Assembly: GCF_000974445.1 (NCBI RefSeq)
Contig: NZ_BBOJ01000006.1
Location: 410,944 to 474,943, forward strand
Source of the DNA: Lentzea aerocolonigenes
Lineage (GTDB): Bacteria; Actinomycetota; Actinomycetes; Mycobacteriales; Pseudonocardiaceae
Direction: 5' to 3'
Length of the DNA stretch: 64,000 nt
How positions within the stretch are numbered: the first letter of the stretch is position 1; each line of letters begins with the position of its first letter. The position numbers were made by a program, and so were the translations under genes. The notes under the pieces are model-generated. The model had not been told where the DNA came from. It ran no database searches and saw only the letters and a list, made by a program, of their open reading frames with translations. Below, piece after piece: positions 25,635 through 35,500 of this stretch.

Positions 25635-28297
25635 CGCGACACCTCGTCGAGCAGGAAATCGGCCGTACCACCGTGGTTCAGGCGGTGCAGCACCCGCAGC
25701 ACCCCGGCCGAGCCGGTCAGGTAGTCGCAGGCGCAGCGCAACAGCCCTTCACCCGGCAGACCGAGCGGCACCGTCCCGTCCCGGCTGAGCACCTCGAACC
25801 GCTCGGCGGGCTCGAACAGGAACACGTTCCTGACGAAGTCGAGCTGCCGCAGCGCGGTGCGCCGGTAGGAGGTGTCGCCGGTGAACGCGGCCGCGTCGAG
25901 CAGCGCGTCGGCAACCCCGGTGATGCCGAACGCGTATCCCGGCATCACCGAACAACCGATGTCCAGCCCGGGCAGGAGTTTTCGGGCGGATTCCAGGTCG
26001 CCGTAGCGCAGCAGCACCTGCACGACACCCGCGTTCCCCACCTCGACATACGGTTCGAAAGTGCCCTGGTGCTTGAACATGACGATGTCGTCGAACGGCT
26101 CGACGTTCGCCATCTCCCAGGACAACGCACCTCGCCCAAGCCGCAGGTAGTCCTCGTCACCAGTGACCTGGTACATCCGCAACAGGAACATCGCGGCGCC
26201 GGCCTGACCGAAGCCGAGACCGGTCAGCGGCCCGTCCTGGGCGAACTCGTTCATCCAATAGATGTGGTCACCATCGTGGTGTGCGTTGGCGCGCAACGCT
26301 TCCGCGCACTCTCTGGCCGCGGCCAGGTCGCGTTCGGCGTGGTCGCGAAGGTAGAAGTGCAGGTTCGTCATGCCCAGACCGGCGAGGCCGTAGTAGAACG
26401 TGTAGTCGCCGGCCTCCGCCGCCCGCTCGTTGGCCTGCCGCAGGAGTTGCCTGGCCGGTGCCACGAGCCCGAGCGAGTCCGCCGCCCACGCGATGCCGGC
26501 GAGGCCGTTCATCAGACCGTCCGGGTACTCCCCCACGTCCATGTCGTGCAGCCGCTCCCGCAGCCACGCGATCCACTCCGGCCGGCAGGACGCCCCGGAC
26601 GCGCGGAGCGCCCACAGCACGCCGCTTGCCCCGAAGCCCAGGCTCAGCGGATTGGTGAGGTGCGCGAACGGATCCGTGGGGAACAGCGTGCTCCGGTCCG
26701 GATCGGCGGCTGCCTCGACGAAGGCGGCCACGCCCGCTTCCGCCGACCTGAGCCGTTCCTCGTCGGCAGGTCGCGGTGGTGGCGCCTCTACCTGGCCAAC
26801 GAGATCCGCCTCGTCTTCCAGCGCTGCCAGGACGTCCGTGAGGGTGATCCGCCCCTGAGCGAGGTCCTTGATCAGGTCGTGGATCCCGGCCGGCCAGCCG
26901 AGGGCGTCGACGAAGATCCGGTAGAGGTCGAGCACGTCCTCGCGCAGGTACGACATCGCCGCGATCGGGAAGATGAAGTACGCCATGATGTTCGCCAGGC
27001 CGAAGACGTCGTCCGCGGTGCCCTGCGCGACGAACTCGCGCCGTGAGTGGCTGAATCCCGGCGTGAACAGTTCGATCGCGCTCTCCAGGTGCGCCTCGGC
27101 GTCGTCGGCCCTGTCCAGCCGGCACGCCTCCAGGTCGACGATGGTGACCTCGAAGGTCTCCGGGTCGATCAGCACGTTCGGCGCGCTCAGGTCACCGAGG
27201 ATCACGCCGCGGTCGTGGACGGCCCGCACGGCGTGCGCCAGCCCGCGGAAGATGGCGAGGAAGAGCCGCAGGAACTCCCGCGACCGCTCGATGTCGAACC
27301 CCGGCCGGGCGAGCGGGTTGCGTTCGAGCAGCACCGAACGGATGTCCTGCCGGTCGACGAACTCCTCGGCGATGAAGTGGTGTTCCCAGTGGCGGAACTC
27401 GGCAACGGGCGCGGGGAACGCGCCGACGTCGGCCAGCCGGTTGAGGAACGTCCACTCGCGAGCGAGGACGTCCACGGCGTCGTAGCCCGCGCGGGGATTG
27501 ATGTTCGAGTGCGGGCGCGCCTCCTTGATCACCACGATGCGATCGCCGTCGGCGGTGTCCTCCGCCTTGTACACCCCGCCGCTGTTGGAGAACTGGATGG
27601 CCTCGGTCACCCGGAAGCGGCCGCCGAGCAGCTCGTCCTCGTCCTCGTCGTCGGGCTTCCAGTCGTTGAACGGCCACGGCAGCCACCACGGCTGGACGAA
27701 CTCCGGGCGCCGGTCGTCGTCGATCAGCCCGTCCGGTCCGGTGATGTGCTGCACCTGCCTGCCGAGCGCGTCGACAGTGTGGTTGTCGAGGAACTGGCCG
27801 TACCGGAAGTAGAGCGACTTGCAATCCCGATAACGCCGATCGGAGAGCACGTACGCGCCTTCCTCACCGGCCAGGAGCTCGGCGAGATCGGCGAGGCACG
27901 ACCGGAACTCGTCGTCGTCGCGCGGGTAGATGGTCACCAGTTTCCCGCTGCTGCCGCGGGACATCGTCTTGGTGTTCAGCATCTCGAAGATGTTGCGGTC
28001 GAGCGCGATCTTGAAGTCGATCTCGTGGGCGGTCAGGTACCCGATCGCGGTGGCGGCGACGTCGTACACGTTGCGACCGCTCGCCGACACGTGAATCTTC
28101 CAGCCCTGCACGGGCAGGTGCTCGTTGTGCCGGTGCATCCACCAGATGCCGTGGCGGACGAACCGCTCGCGTGCCAGCTCGTCGAGCGAAGCGAGGAAGT
28201 GGTCCTCCCTCGGCACGTAGTAGACCTCCAGCGGATCGAAGAACAGCGTGTCCCGCCAGGCGAAGAAGAACCGGTCCACCCATCTCTCGTCACGCAT
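25631..28297 (-). CDS. lanKC: Class III lanthionine synthetase (LanKC)
   Basis: An 888-aa trifunctional enzyme: N-terminal phospho-Ser/Thr lyase region (1 to about 220), protein kinase (glycine-rich loop near 226, catalytic GDLSAPN near 366, metal-binding VDLEA near 389), and a C-terminal LanC-like alpha-toroid (about 520-888). The cyclase part lacks the Cys and Cys-His zinc ligands of class I/II/IV LanC domains, which puts it in class III rather than IV. It phosphorylates Ser/Thr of the precursor, eliminates to Dha/Dhb and forms lanthionine or labionin rings. AGGAGG precedes the ATG. Two precursor genes lie just upstream. Confidence 0.93.
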   Translation of the reverse strand: MRDERWVDRFFFAWRDTLFFDPLEVYYVPREDHFLASLDELARERFVRHGIWWMHRHNEHLPVQGWKIHVSASGRNVYDVAATAIGYLTAHEIDFKIALDRNIFEMLNTKTMSRGSSGKLVTIYPRDDDEFRSCLADLAELLAGEEGAYVLSDRRYRDCKSLYFRYGQFLDNHTVDALGRQVQHITGPDGLIDDDRRPEFVQPWWLPWPFNDWKPDDEDEDELLGGRFRVTEAIQFSNSGGVYKAEDTADGDRIVVIKEARPHSNINPRAGYDAVDVLAREWTFLNRLADVGAFPAPVAEFRHWEHHFIAEEFVDRQDIRSVLLERNPLARPGFDIERSREFLRLFLAIFRGLAHAVRAVHDRGVILGDLSAPNVLIDPETFEVTIVDLEACRLDRADDAEAHLESAIELFTPGFSHSRREFVAQGTADDVFGLANIMAYFIFPIAAMSYLREDVLDLYRIFVDALGWPAGIHDLIKDLAQGRITLTDVLAALEDEADLVGQVEAPPPRPADEERLRSAEAGVAAFVEAAADPDRSTLFPTDPFAHLTNPLSLGFGASGVLWALRASGASCRPEWIAWLRERLHDMDVGEYPDGLMNGLAGIAWAADSLGLVAPARQLLRQANERAAEAGDYTFYYGLAGLGMTNLHFYLRDHAERDLAAARECAEALRANAHHDGDHIYWMNEFAQDGPLTGLGFGQAGAAMFLLRMYQVTGDEDYLRLGRGALSWEMANVEPFDDIVMFKHQGTFEPYVEVGNAGVVQVLLRYGDLESARKLLPGLDIGCSVMPGYAFGITGVADALLDAAAFTGDTSYRRTALRQLDFVRNVFLFEPAERFEVLSRDGTVPLGLPGEGLLRCACDYLTGSAGVLRVLHRLNHGGTADFLLDEVSR

Positions 28298-28324
28298 GTC
28301 TTTCTTCCTCCTGGCGTTGGAAGC

Positions 28325-28353
28325 CGTGCGGGGGCGGGCCTCGCCCCCGCACG
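28325..28353 (-). terminator. Perfect 12-bp hairpin between precursor and synthetase genes (attenuator)
   Basis: Arms CGTGCGGGGGCG (28325-28336) and CGCCCCCGCACG (28342-28353) enclose a 5-nt loop and lie 8 bp after the second precursor stop. There is no T-tract, so it may be a partial terminator or an mRNA-stabilising 3' end that keeps precursor mRNA in excess over lanKC/lanT mRNA. Confidence 0.7.
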
Positions 28354-28361
28354 GGTCGTCC

Positions 28362-28481
28362 TCAGAACCGAACAGCTCTGGTCAGCTCGTTGCAGCAGTT
28401 CATGTGGCTGCTGCCGATGGTGGCGACCGCGGCCCCCGATCTGACCTGAGGCGTCATGCGCTGAAGTTTGAGCACACTCAT
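28362..28481 (-). CDS. lanA: Class III lanthipeptide precursor 2 (39 aa)
   Basis: A 39-aa peptide starting MSVLKLQRMTPQVRSG and carrying the core ATIGSSHMNCCNEL. The leader LKLQ element is the class III recognition motif. T21-x2-S24-x4-C29 followed by C30 matches the Ser/Thr-x2-Ser-x(2-5)-Cys spacing that LanKC enzymes convert to labionin or lanthionine. The leader is nearly identical to that of precursor 1, and the Ser/Cys positions align exactly, so the two are duplicates with different cores. The core tail (TRAVRF) is basic and could be trimmed. Too short for ordinary gene callers. Confidence 0.85.
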   Translation of the reverse strand: MSVLKLQRMTPQVRSGAAVATIGSSHMNCCNELTRAVRF

Positions 28482-28515
28482 CCGATCCACCTCGCTGTCA
28501 GAACTGGCGGAACTG

Positions 28516-28638
28516 TCAGAGGCCGGCGGCCTTCGTCTTCTGGCCGTTGCAGCAGTTGCCGCCGCTGCTGGTGCAGCTGGTGGCCTGCGGGCCCGACTTC
28601 ACCTGTGCGGCCATGGTCTGGAGCTTGAGCACGCTCAT
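28516..28638 (-). CDS. lanA: Class III lanthipeptide precursor 1 (40 aa)
   Basis: A 40-aa peptide starting MSVLKLQTMAAQVKSGPQ, with core ATSCTSSGGNCCNGQ. AGGAGG lies 7 nt before the ATG. LKLQ in the leader is the LanKC recognition motif. S21-x2-S24-x4-C29 gives one labionin/lanthionine motif, and an extra Cys22 and Cys30 allow a second ring or disulfide. It is first in the order precursor 1, precursor 2, hairpin, LanKC, exporter, all on the minus strand, and lies 84 bp after an LAL regulator gene. The mature product is unknown. Confidence 0.87.
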   Translation of the reverse strand: MSVLKLQTMAAQVKSGPQATSCTSSGGNCCNGQKTKAAGL

Positions 28639-28657
28639 GCGATTCACCTCCTCGACG

Positions 28658-28675
28658 ACGTCATGTTCGTGACGT
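28658..28675. promoter_or_regulatory. Palindrome upstream of the precursor genes
   Basis: ACGTCA (28658-28663) and TGACGT (28670-28675) form a perfect inverted repeat with a 6-bp spacer, about 20 bp before the first precursor start and 10 bp before its SD. It could be an operator for the adjacent LAL or SARP protein, or an mRNA 5' hairpin. Confidence 0.4.
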
Positions 28676-28722
28676 GTTCAAGGATGGCGAGCCGGATTGC
28701 AGTGCCGTTGCAGCGGAAGCGG

Positions 28723-31320
28723 TCAACGCGCGTTGGTCTGCAACGAGATTCCCAGCGCCTCGGCACGGGCGGCGATCTGACGTCGTGTGCTGACACCGAG
28801 TTTGCCGAGGACGGTCGCGACGTGGTTGTCGACGGTGCGCACGGAAAGCACGAGCTGGTCGGCGATCTCGGCGTTGGTGAGGCCGGCGGCGAGCAGGCGC
28901 GCGATCTCCAGCTGGCGGCCGGTCAGTCCCGCCGGGTTGGTCCGGCTGGCGGTGGCAGGACCACGTGGGATGCGCGGCACACCGAGCTCTCGCAGCCGGA
29001 GGCGGACCCGCCGAGCCAACGGCCGGGCGTCCAGGTCATCCAAAATGGACAGTGCGGCCAGCAGGTCGTCGGGTTCGGTGCTCTCGGCCAGGGCCGCGGC
29101 GTGGTGGTAGGGGCAGCCCGCGCGCTGCCAGGCTGCCGCCGCGTCCCGCCACCGACCGGCGGCCTGCAGCGCGTACGGGTGGTCCGAGTCGTCCGGCGGG
29201 ACAGGATCCCCGGCTTTCCCGAGCCAGTAGGACAGTTCGGCGCGAAACGCCGGGTATCCCGGCCGACGGGCCTCCGCGTAGGCGGGCACCAGCCATTCGA
29301 CCGCCTCGGCGACGTCGCCGTGCAACCAGGCCGCTTCGGCTCGGGCGGCGGCGACGGGCGCGGTGTGCTGCGGCTCGGCCATCCGCTGCGCCAGTTCCCA
29401 GGCCTCCGTCAGCAACGCGTCGCCTCCCAGCCGGCCTCGGCGGATCACGGCCAGGCCGAGCACCGTGAGCGCCGGGCGCCTGATCAGCGGCTGGACATGC
29501 GGTTGCACGGTGATGACCAGCTCCGCATCCGCCACGGCCTGGTTCCACGCGCCGGTGGCCAGGGCAACCTCTGCCCGCAACGTGCAGAAGTGGTGCAGGA
29601 ACGTGAGGTGCTCGGTGCCCTCCGCGAGCTTGATCGCATCGGTGAGCACGGCCCCGGCCTGCGCGAAACGCAGCTCTTGCATGTCCAGCCACACGGTGTT
29701 GCTGTAGGCACGACAGGCCGCGTCGGCCGACCCGGCCGACAACGCCACCCGCAGGCTGTGCTCCAGCAGCCGCCTGCCGCCCGGCAGTCCCAGCTGACTT
29801 TGCGCCGTGCCGACTGTGTTCAACACGTGCGAGAGGGTCACCGGATCTTCGGCGGCGAGCTCGATCGCGGGCATGCCGGTGCGGACGCTGTCGACGCACC
29901 GGCCGGCCAGCAGGTGCTGCCAGCTCCTGTTGCTCAGCGCCTGGGCCAGCAGCTTGTCGTCGCCCGCCTTCTCCAGCACGGTGACCGCCTCGTCCGCGGT
30001 GCGTTCCATGAGCTCGTGCTCCCCCGCCATCCAGCAGATCCGGGACAGCCACCGCAACGCGGCACCGAGCTGCCGCGGGTCGCCGAGGGCTCTGCACACC
30101 GCCACCACGTCGCGCTGAGCGGTCAGCGCCGCGGAGATCTCACCGATCGTGGTGCACTCGACCGCGTACCGGCCGAGCAGATCGGCCAGCTCGCCGGCTT
30201 CGAACCGGTCCCGGTGCTCCAGTACCTGACGCAGGTGGCTCGCGGCCTCGCGGTGGGCGCCGGCATCCGCCGCGTCACGGGCGGCGCGTGGGCCGAACCT
30301 CACGATCGCGGCGACGTCGCCCGCCTGCACGGCGTGGTGCATGATCGCCGACGGGTCGGATCCCTCCCGTGCGGTCAGCGCGGCCAGCACCCGACGGTGC
30401 AGCAAGACCCTTCGCGCCACCGGCAACGCGTCGGCGATCGCGCGGCGGATCAGCTCGTGCCGGAAGACGACCCGGTCCGGCGACACGTCGAGCAGCCGAT
30501 GCCGCTCCGCGATCGCGACCGCAGCGATGCCCTTCGGTAACAACCTGTCCAGCAGGTGTGAGTGCACAGCAGATGGCACGACCGCGACCTGGGCCAGCAC
30601 CTCCTGGGTCTGCGGGTCCAGCCGGCTGACCGTGGCCAGCACGGCGTCGACGACCGTCGGCGGGACCGCGTCGACGTCCGCTGCGGCGAGGACCTCCGTG
30701 ACGAAGAACGGGTTTCCGCGGGTCACCGCGTACACCTCGTCCGGGTCGAGGCGGCTGGGCGTTGCCAGTCGCCGGACCGCCGCCTCGGACAGCGGCGCCA
30801 GCTCGAGCCGCCGCAGCCGAGGTGCCCTGGCCGCCTGCCCGAGCAACCGCTCCAGCGGACGACCAGCGGTCGACTCGCCGTCGCGGTAGGTCAGCAGCAA
30901 CACGACCGGCAGCTCCGCCGCCCGCCGCACGAGGTAGGACAGCACGTCCACAGTCGCGTCGTCGGCCCAGTGCAGATCCTCGACGGCGAGCACCGTCGGC
31001 CGCCGCGGCCGGGTCAGCTCCCGGCGCAGCGCGTCGAGCAGCTCGTCCCGGTCACCGCCGTCACGCAGGACGCCGGCCAGTTCGGGGCCGACATCGTCCG
31101 CCAAGTCCCGGAACGGGCCGAGTGTTCGCGCCGTGACCAGGTCGTCGCAGTAGCCGACGAGCAGCCGGCCACGTGGCGGGAGCACGCCGCGCACGGCCGC
31201 TACCAGCCTGGACTTGCCAATGCCCGCCTCTCCGAAAATCAGCACCACCGATCCGGAGCCGCTGGCGGCCGCAGTGGCGGCGGCGGCCAGCTCGGCGATC
31301 TCGTGCTCTCGCTCCAGCAT
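28723..31320 (-). CDS. LAL-family LuxR regulator of the lanthipeptide locus
   Basis: An 865-aa LAL regulator with intact Walker A (FGEAGIGKSRLV near residue 32), Walker B-like VLAVEDLHWAD near 120, a helical middle, and C-terminal HTH (LEIARLLAAGLTNAEIADQL). The start is ATG 31320 (GTG 31323 is adjacent); no strong SD is visible. It is 39 bp after the SARP stop and 84 bp before the first precursor, so SARP, LAL and structural genes may share a transcript. Confidence 0.9.
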   Translation of the reverse strand: MLEREHEIAELAAAATAAASGSGSVVLIFGEAGIGKSRLVAAVRGVLPPRGRLLVGYCDDLVTARTLGPFRDLADDVGPELAGVLRDGGDRDELLDALRRELTRPRRPTVLAVEDLHWADDATVDVLSYLVRRAAELPVVLLLTYRDGESTAGRPLERLLGQAARAPRLRRLELAPLSEAAVRRLATPSRLDPDEVYAVTRGNPFFVTEVLAAADVDAVPPTVVDAVLATVSRLDPQTQEVLAQVAVVPSAVHSHLLDRLLPKGIAAVAIAERHRLLDVSPDRVVFRHELIRRAIADALPVARRVLLHRRVLAALTAREGSDPSAIMHHAVQAGDVAAIVRFGPRAARDAADAGAHREAASHLRQVLEHRDRFEAGELADLLGRYAVECTTIGEISAALTAQRDVVAVCRALGDPRQLGAALRWLSRICWMAGEHELMERTADEAVTVLEKAGDDKLLAQALSNRSWQHLLAGRCVDSVRTGMPAIELAAEDPVTLSHVLNTVGTAQSQLGLPGGRRLLEHSLRVALSAGSADAACRAYSNTVWLDMQELRFAQAGAVLTDAIKLAEGTEHLTFLHHFCTLRAEVALATGAWNQAVADAELVITVQPHVQPLIRRPALTVLGLAVIRRGRLGGDALLTEAWELAQRMAEPQHTAPVAAARAEAAWLHGDVAEAVEWLVPAYAEARRPGYPAFRAELSYWLGKAGDPVPPDDSDHPYALQAAGRWRDAAAAWQRAGCPYHHAAALAESTEPDDLLAALSILDDLDARPLARRVRLRLRELGVPRIPRGPATASRTNPAGLTGRQLEIARLLAAGLTNAEIADQLVLSVRTVDNHVATVLGKLGVSTRRQIAARAEALGISLQTNAR

Positions 31321-31359
31321 CACACCCGAAGGTGGGCGTCGACGGGCGCCAGATATCGG

Positions 31360-32139
31360 CTAACCGGCGGCTCTTGCGGTGTCACGCAATATCGCGAGGT
31401 ACAGCTGCTGGGTCGCCGGCGCCGGATCGACCCCGAGCTCGGAGGCGAGGACGCCGCGCAGCCGGTCCGCGGCGAGCAGCGCGCGCACCGGCTCACCCGC
31501 GGCGCGGTAGGAACGCATCAACAGCCGGCAAGCCGCCTCGTCGAACGAATCCGCTGCCGCCGCCTCCTCGGCCGCGTGCACCGCCGCACGGACGTCCCCG
31601 GTCGCCAGGGCAGCCTCGACGCTCACCTGCCGCACCCGGCGCAGCAGCCGTGCCTGCCAGGCGCGAGCCGGTTCCAGCCAGCCTGCCTCCGGCTCCCCGG
31701 CGAGCACGGCACCGGCGTCCAGCAGCGTCATCGCCCGGCGAGCCGCCGCCAGCGCGGTCGCCGGCCGCTCTTGGCTGTGGTGCGACTCCGCCTCGCCCAC
31801 CAGGTTCGCGGCCGTGGTGAGGTCGACGCGCACCGCTTCCGCCAACCGGTAGCCACCACCGCGGCCACCGGTGATCGTGCGTGGTCCGAGCACGGAACGC
31901 AGCCTGCTCACCAGCGTGGCCACGCCGGCACCGGAGTCGCGCGGCGCGCGGCCACCCCACACTTCGAACGCAATGCGATCAACCGGCAAGTATCCCTTGT
32001 GCACCGCGAGCATCGCCAGCACGAGGCGCGCCTTCCTGCTCCCCACGGCGGCGTTCTTGAGCACCCGGTCCGCCTGATGCACCTCCAGCTCGCCCAACAC
32101 GAACACGGTCAGCCCACGTGACAGCGCGCCGTCATCCAC
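31360..32139 (-). CDS. SARP-family regulator (DNA-binding + BTAD)
   Basis: A 259-aa Streptomyces antibiotic regulatory protein-type activator. The OmpR-like winged helix (FVLGELEVHQADRVL... SRKARLVLAMLAVHKG) is followed by a bacterial transcriptional activation domain ending in LASELGVDPAPATQQLY. I chose GTG 32139, 6 nt after an AAGGA-type SD; the open frame extends 44 codons further. SARPs bind direct heptamer repeats spaced 11 bp; such a repeat occurs in the divergent region at 32340-32357. Likely activates the downstream LAL/lanthipeptide operon. Confidence 0.86.
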   Translation of the reverse strand: MDDGALSRGLTVFVLGELEVHQADRVLKNAAVGSRKARLVLAMLAVHKGYLPVDRIAFEVWGGRAPRDSGAGVATLVSRLRSVLGPRTITGGRGGGYRLAEAVRVDLTTAANLVGEAESHHSQERPATALAAARRAMTLLDAGAVLAGEPEAGWLEPARAWQARLLRRVRQVSVEAALATGDVRAAVHAAEEAAAADSFDEAACRLLMRSYRAAGEPVRALLAADRLRGVLASELGVDPAPATQQLYLAILRDTARAAG

Positions 32140-32560
32140 CTGACTTCCTTCCCCCCGTTGTCCCTGCTTCAGCTGGTGTATCCGCTGACGGGACCGCGAT
32201 GCGGGCAGCCGCGTACCCAAATCGGCGCCTCGCTTACCCGGGTTGCGGCGGCCTTCACCTGCAGACCTCACACAGGATCGTTGCTCGAGTGCCCCGATCT
32301 CCCCGGCTCGTCAACGGTGGCGCCACCGCCTGATCCCGTGCTGAAAGCGCGCTGAAACGGGACATGCCCGCGCCACGACGGCCAAGACCATCGAGGCCTC
32401 CGCCGAACTCCGAACGCTGCTGCGGCAGCTGGGCGGCCGCTGGGCGGCAGCTGGCCGAAGACGTATCCAGGACCGGCACTTTCGCTCATCTCTACTGCCG
32501 GACGAGGGCTTCGGATTGGCGGTGGCCTTGATCGAATCTCGTGGGACAACGGGCGGACTC
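32140..32560. other. Divergent control region between SARP and AfsR-like genes
   Basis: A 421-bp spacer with no supported gene. It holds the candidate SARP operator at 32340-32357 but no consensus -35/-10 pair that I can place with confidence. TTG 32516 would be an alternative, longer start for the AfsR-like gene. Confidence 0.5.
32340..32357. promoter_or_regulatory. Candidate SARP/AfsR direct repeats
   Basis: GCTGAAA occurs at 32340-32346 and again at 32351-32357, exactly 11 bp apart (one helical turn), as expected for SARP binding. The flanks TCCCGT (32334-32339) and ACGGGA (32357-32362) add an inverted repeat. Confidence 0.42.
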
Positions 32561-35500
32561 GTGCAGGTGCGGCTTCTCGGCTCGGTCGACGTGGTTGTCG
32601 GCGGCGTGGTCCGGTCGCTTTCGGGCCTGCGGCGCAAGAGCGTGCTGGCGGTGCTCGGGTTGGCGGCCGGCGAGATCGTGAGCGTCGACCGCCTCATCGA
32701 CGTCGTCTGGGGTGACCAGGCGCCGGCGACGGCCGCGAACACGTTGCAGAGCCATGTTTCCCAGGTGCGGCGGGTGTTGGGCAGCAGGCGTGCGATCGTG
32801 GCGCGGTCGCCGGGGTACGTGCTCGACCTCGGCGCGGAGAGCACAGATCTGCAGGTCGCACAACGCCTTGTCCGCCAGAGCAAGCAGGCCGGCAACCCGT
32901 CGCAGAGCATCGCGCTCCTGCGGGAGGCGCTCGTCCTCTGGCGGGGACAGCCGCTGATGGACGTCGCTGAGCTCGAATGGCTGCGCGGCCAAGCCGAGCG
33001 CCTGGAGGCTCTACGCCTTGAGACCGTGCAAACCCTGGTCGAGGCCAGACTGGCCGTGGGCGAGCACCGAGAGCTCGTGCCCGAGTTGGAGGAGTTGACC
33101 CGACAACACCCGTTCCACGAACGCTTCCACGAACAGCTCATGCTCGCGTTGTACCGATCAGGCCGGCAGACCGACGCTCTCGGCGCCTACCAGCGTCTGC
33201 GACGGGTACTCCACGACGACCTCGGCATCGATCCGGGCCCGCACCTGCGCGATCTGGAGGGGGCCATCTTGCGGCAGGACCCCGAGCTGCACCGGCCGCA
33301 GGTGGCGGCGAGGCCCTACGAGGCGCCGGGACCCGCGCTGTTCCCGGCGCCGGTGGACGGGTTCGTCGGACGGTCCGCGCAGCTTGCGCAGATGGACTCG
33401 TTCCTCGCCGCGACGGAGAACGGCGGAGGGTCGACACTGCTCATCGCCGCGATCGGCGGCGTCGGCGGCATCGGCAAGACCGCGCTGGCGTTGCACTGGG
33501 GCCACCGCGTCCGGGCACGGTTCCCGGACGGCCAGCTGTACGTGAACCTCCGCGGCTACGCGAACAGCCCGCCGATGCAGCCCGCGCACGCGCTCGGGCA
33601 GCTGCTGCGCGGGCTCGGCGTGCCACCTGAACGCATCCCGGTCGACGTGGACGAGGCCGCCGGGACGTACCGGAGTCTGCTGGCCGACCGGCAGGTGCTG
33701 ATCCTGCTGGACAACGCCTGCAGCCCCGAGCAGGTGCGTCCCCTCCTGCCGGGCGGTCCGCGGTGTCTGGTGGTGGTCACCAGCCGAGTCCGTCTCGGCG
33801 GTCTGCTCGTGAGCGATGGTGCCCGTCTGTTGACGCTCGACATCCTCGAGGCGGACGAGGCGGAGGCCCTGCTGACCGGGATGCTCGGCCGGCGGCGGGT
33901 TGACGCCGAACGGCAGGCGACGGCCGAGTTGGCCGAGGTCTGCGGCTACCTGCCGCTCGCGCTGCGCATCGCCGCCGCGAATCTGGTCATGCGGCCGCAC
34001 GACAGCATCGCGCGGTACGTCGCCGATCTGCGCGACGGCAACCGGCTGGACTCGTTGCAGGTCGACGGCGACGAACAGTCGGCGGTCCGAGCGGCGTTCG
34101 ACCTGTCCTACGCAGCGCTGAAGCCGGACGAACGCCGCATGTTCCGGATGCTGGGGCTGGTGCCCGGCACCGACATCGACCTGTCGGCCACCGCGGCCCT
34201 CACCGACTCCGAGCCGGCACACGCCCGACGGATGCTCGGACGGATCGTCGACGCCCACCTCGTGACCGAGACGACCTCCGGCCGTTTCCTGTTGCACGAC
34301 CTCCTGCGGCTGTACGCGCGTACGCTCGCCGACGCTGAGGACGGCCAAGGTCAGATCACGTCCGCCATGGACCGGCTGTGCGCGTTCTACGTGACCGCGA
34401 CGGACGCCGCCGCGAAGCTGCTCTACCCCGAGACGACGCGGTTGACGACGACGTTCTCGCCATCGAGAGGCCCAGGCGACGTGCCGTTCACCGACCCGGC
34501 GTCGGCCTCCGACTGGCTGGACCGTGAACGCGTCAACTTGCTCGCGCTGGTGCACGAGGCGGCGGGACGCGGTCCGCACTGGGCTGCGTGCCGGCTGGCG
34601 GACGCCTTGCGGGGTTACTTCTACCTGCGCCGCCACATCGGCGACTGGTTGGCCGTTGCCACGGACGCGCTACGCGCCGCGGGCGATGAACCGGGCCCGC
34701 AAGCAGCCGCGCACCTCAACCTGGGCACTGCCCACAACGCCCGAAACGACGGCGAAGCTGCCATCACCCACTTCACAACGGCGTTGCGCCTTGCCGAGCG
34801 GGCCGGATGGCATGAAGGACAAGCCGCAGCGCTCAACAACCTCGGCACCGTGCACTCGCAGGCCGGTCGGCACCGCCACGCCGCCGAACGTTACGTCCGC
34901 GCGGCCGCTTCCCACGAACGGGCCGGTTGTCTGGCAGGCCAGGCGGTCAGCCTCGACAACCTGGGCAGAGTGCGCCGCGAACTGGGAGACCCCGAGTCCG
35001 CCGTCACCCTCCACAAGCGAGCAGTCGAGCTGCACCAGGCGAGTGGCGCCCGACTTGGTCACGCGACGGCACTGACCAACCTCGCCGACGCCTACCACGA
35101 CCTGGGGCGACTCGACGACGCCATGACGCTGTACACCGATGCCCTGACGTTGCACCGCCAGTCCGGTAACCGAGACCGCCAAGCGATCTGCCTGTACGGC
35201 CTGGCGAACGTGCACCGCGTCGCCGGCCGGTGCGACGAGGCGTTGGACTTCGCCCGCACCGCCCTCACGGTCGCCGTGGACATCGCCGACCGACGGACCG
35301 AAGCGATCGCAGCCAACACCCTCGGCAGCGTCTACCTCCAGCGCGGGCACCCGCAGCGCGCGCTCGAGCAACACCAGCACGCCTACCGGCTGGCAGTCGC
35401 GACTGACAGCCGTTACGTGCAGGCAGCGGTACTCGTCGGCATGGCAGCGGCGCTGCGGGCACTCGACCGAGCCGACGAAACGACGGCCACGGCGGGGAGG

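Noticed and set aside
25631..28297. Class IV (LanL) synthetase
   Set aside because: The cyclase domain lacks the Cys, Cys and His zinc ligands, so class III fits better.
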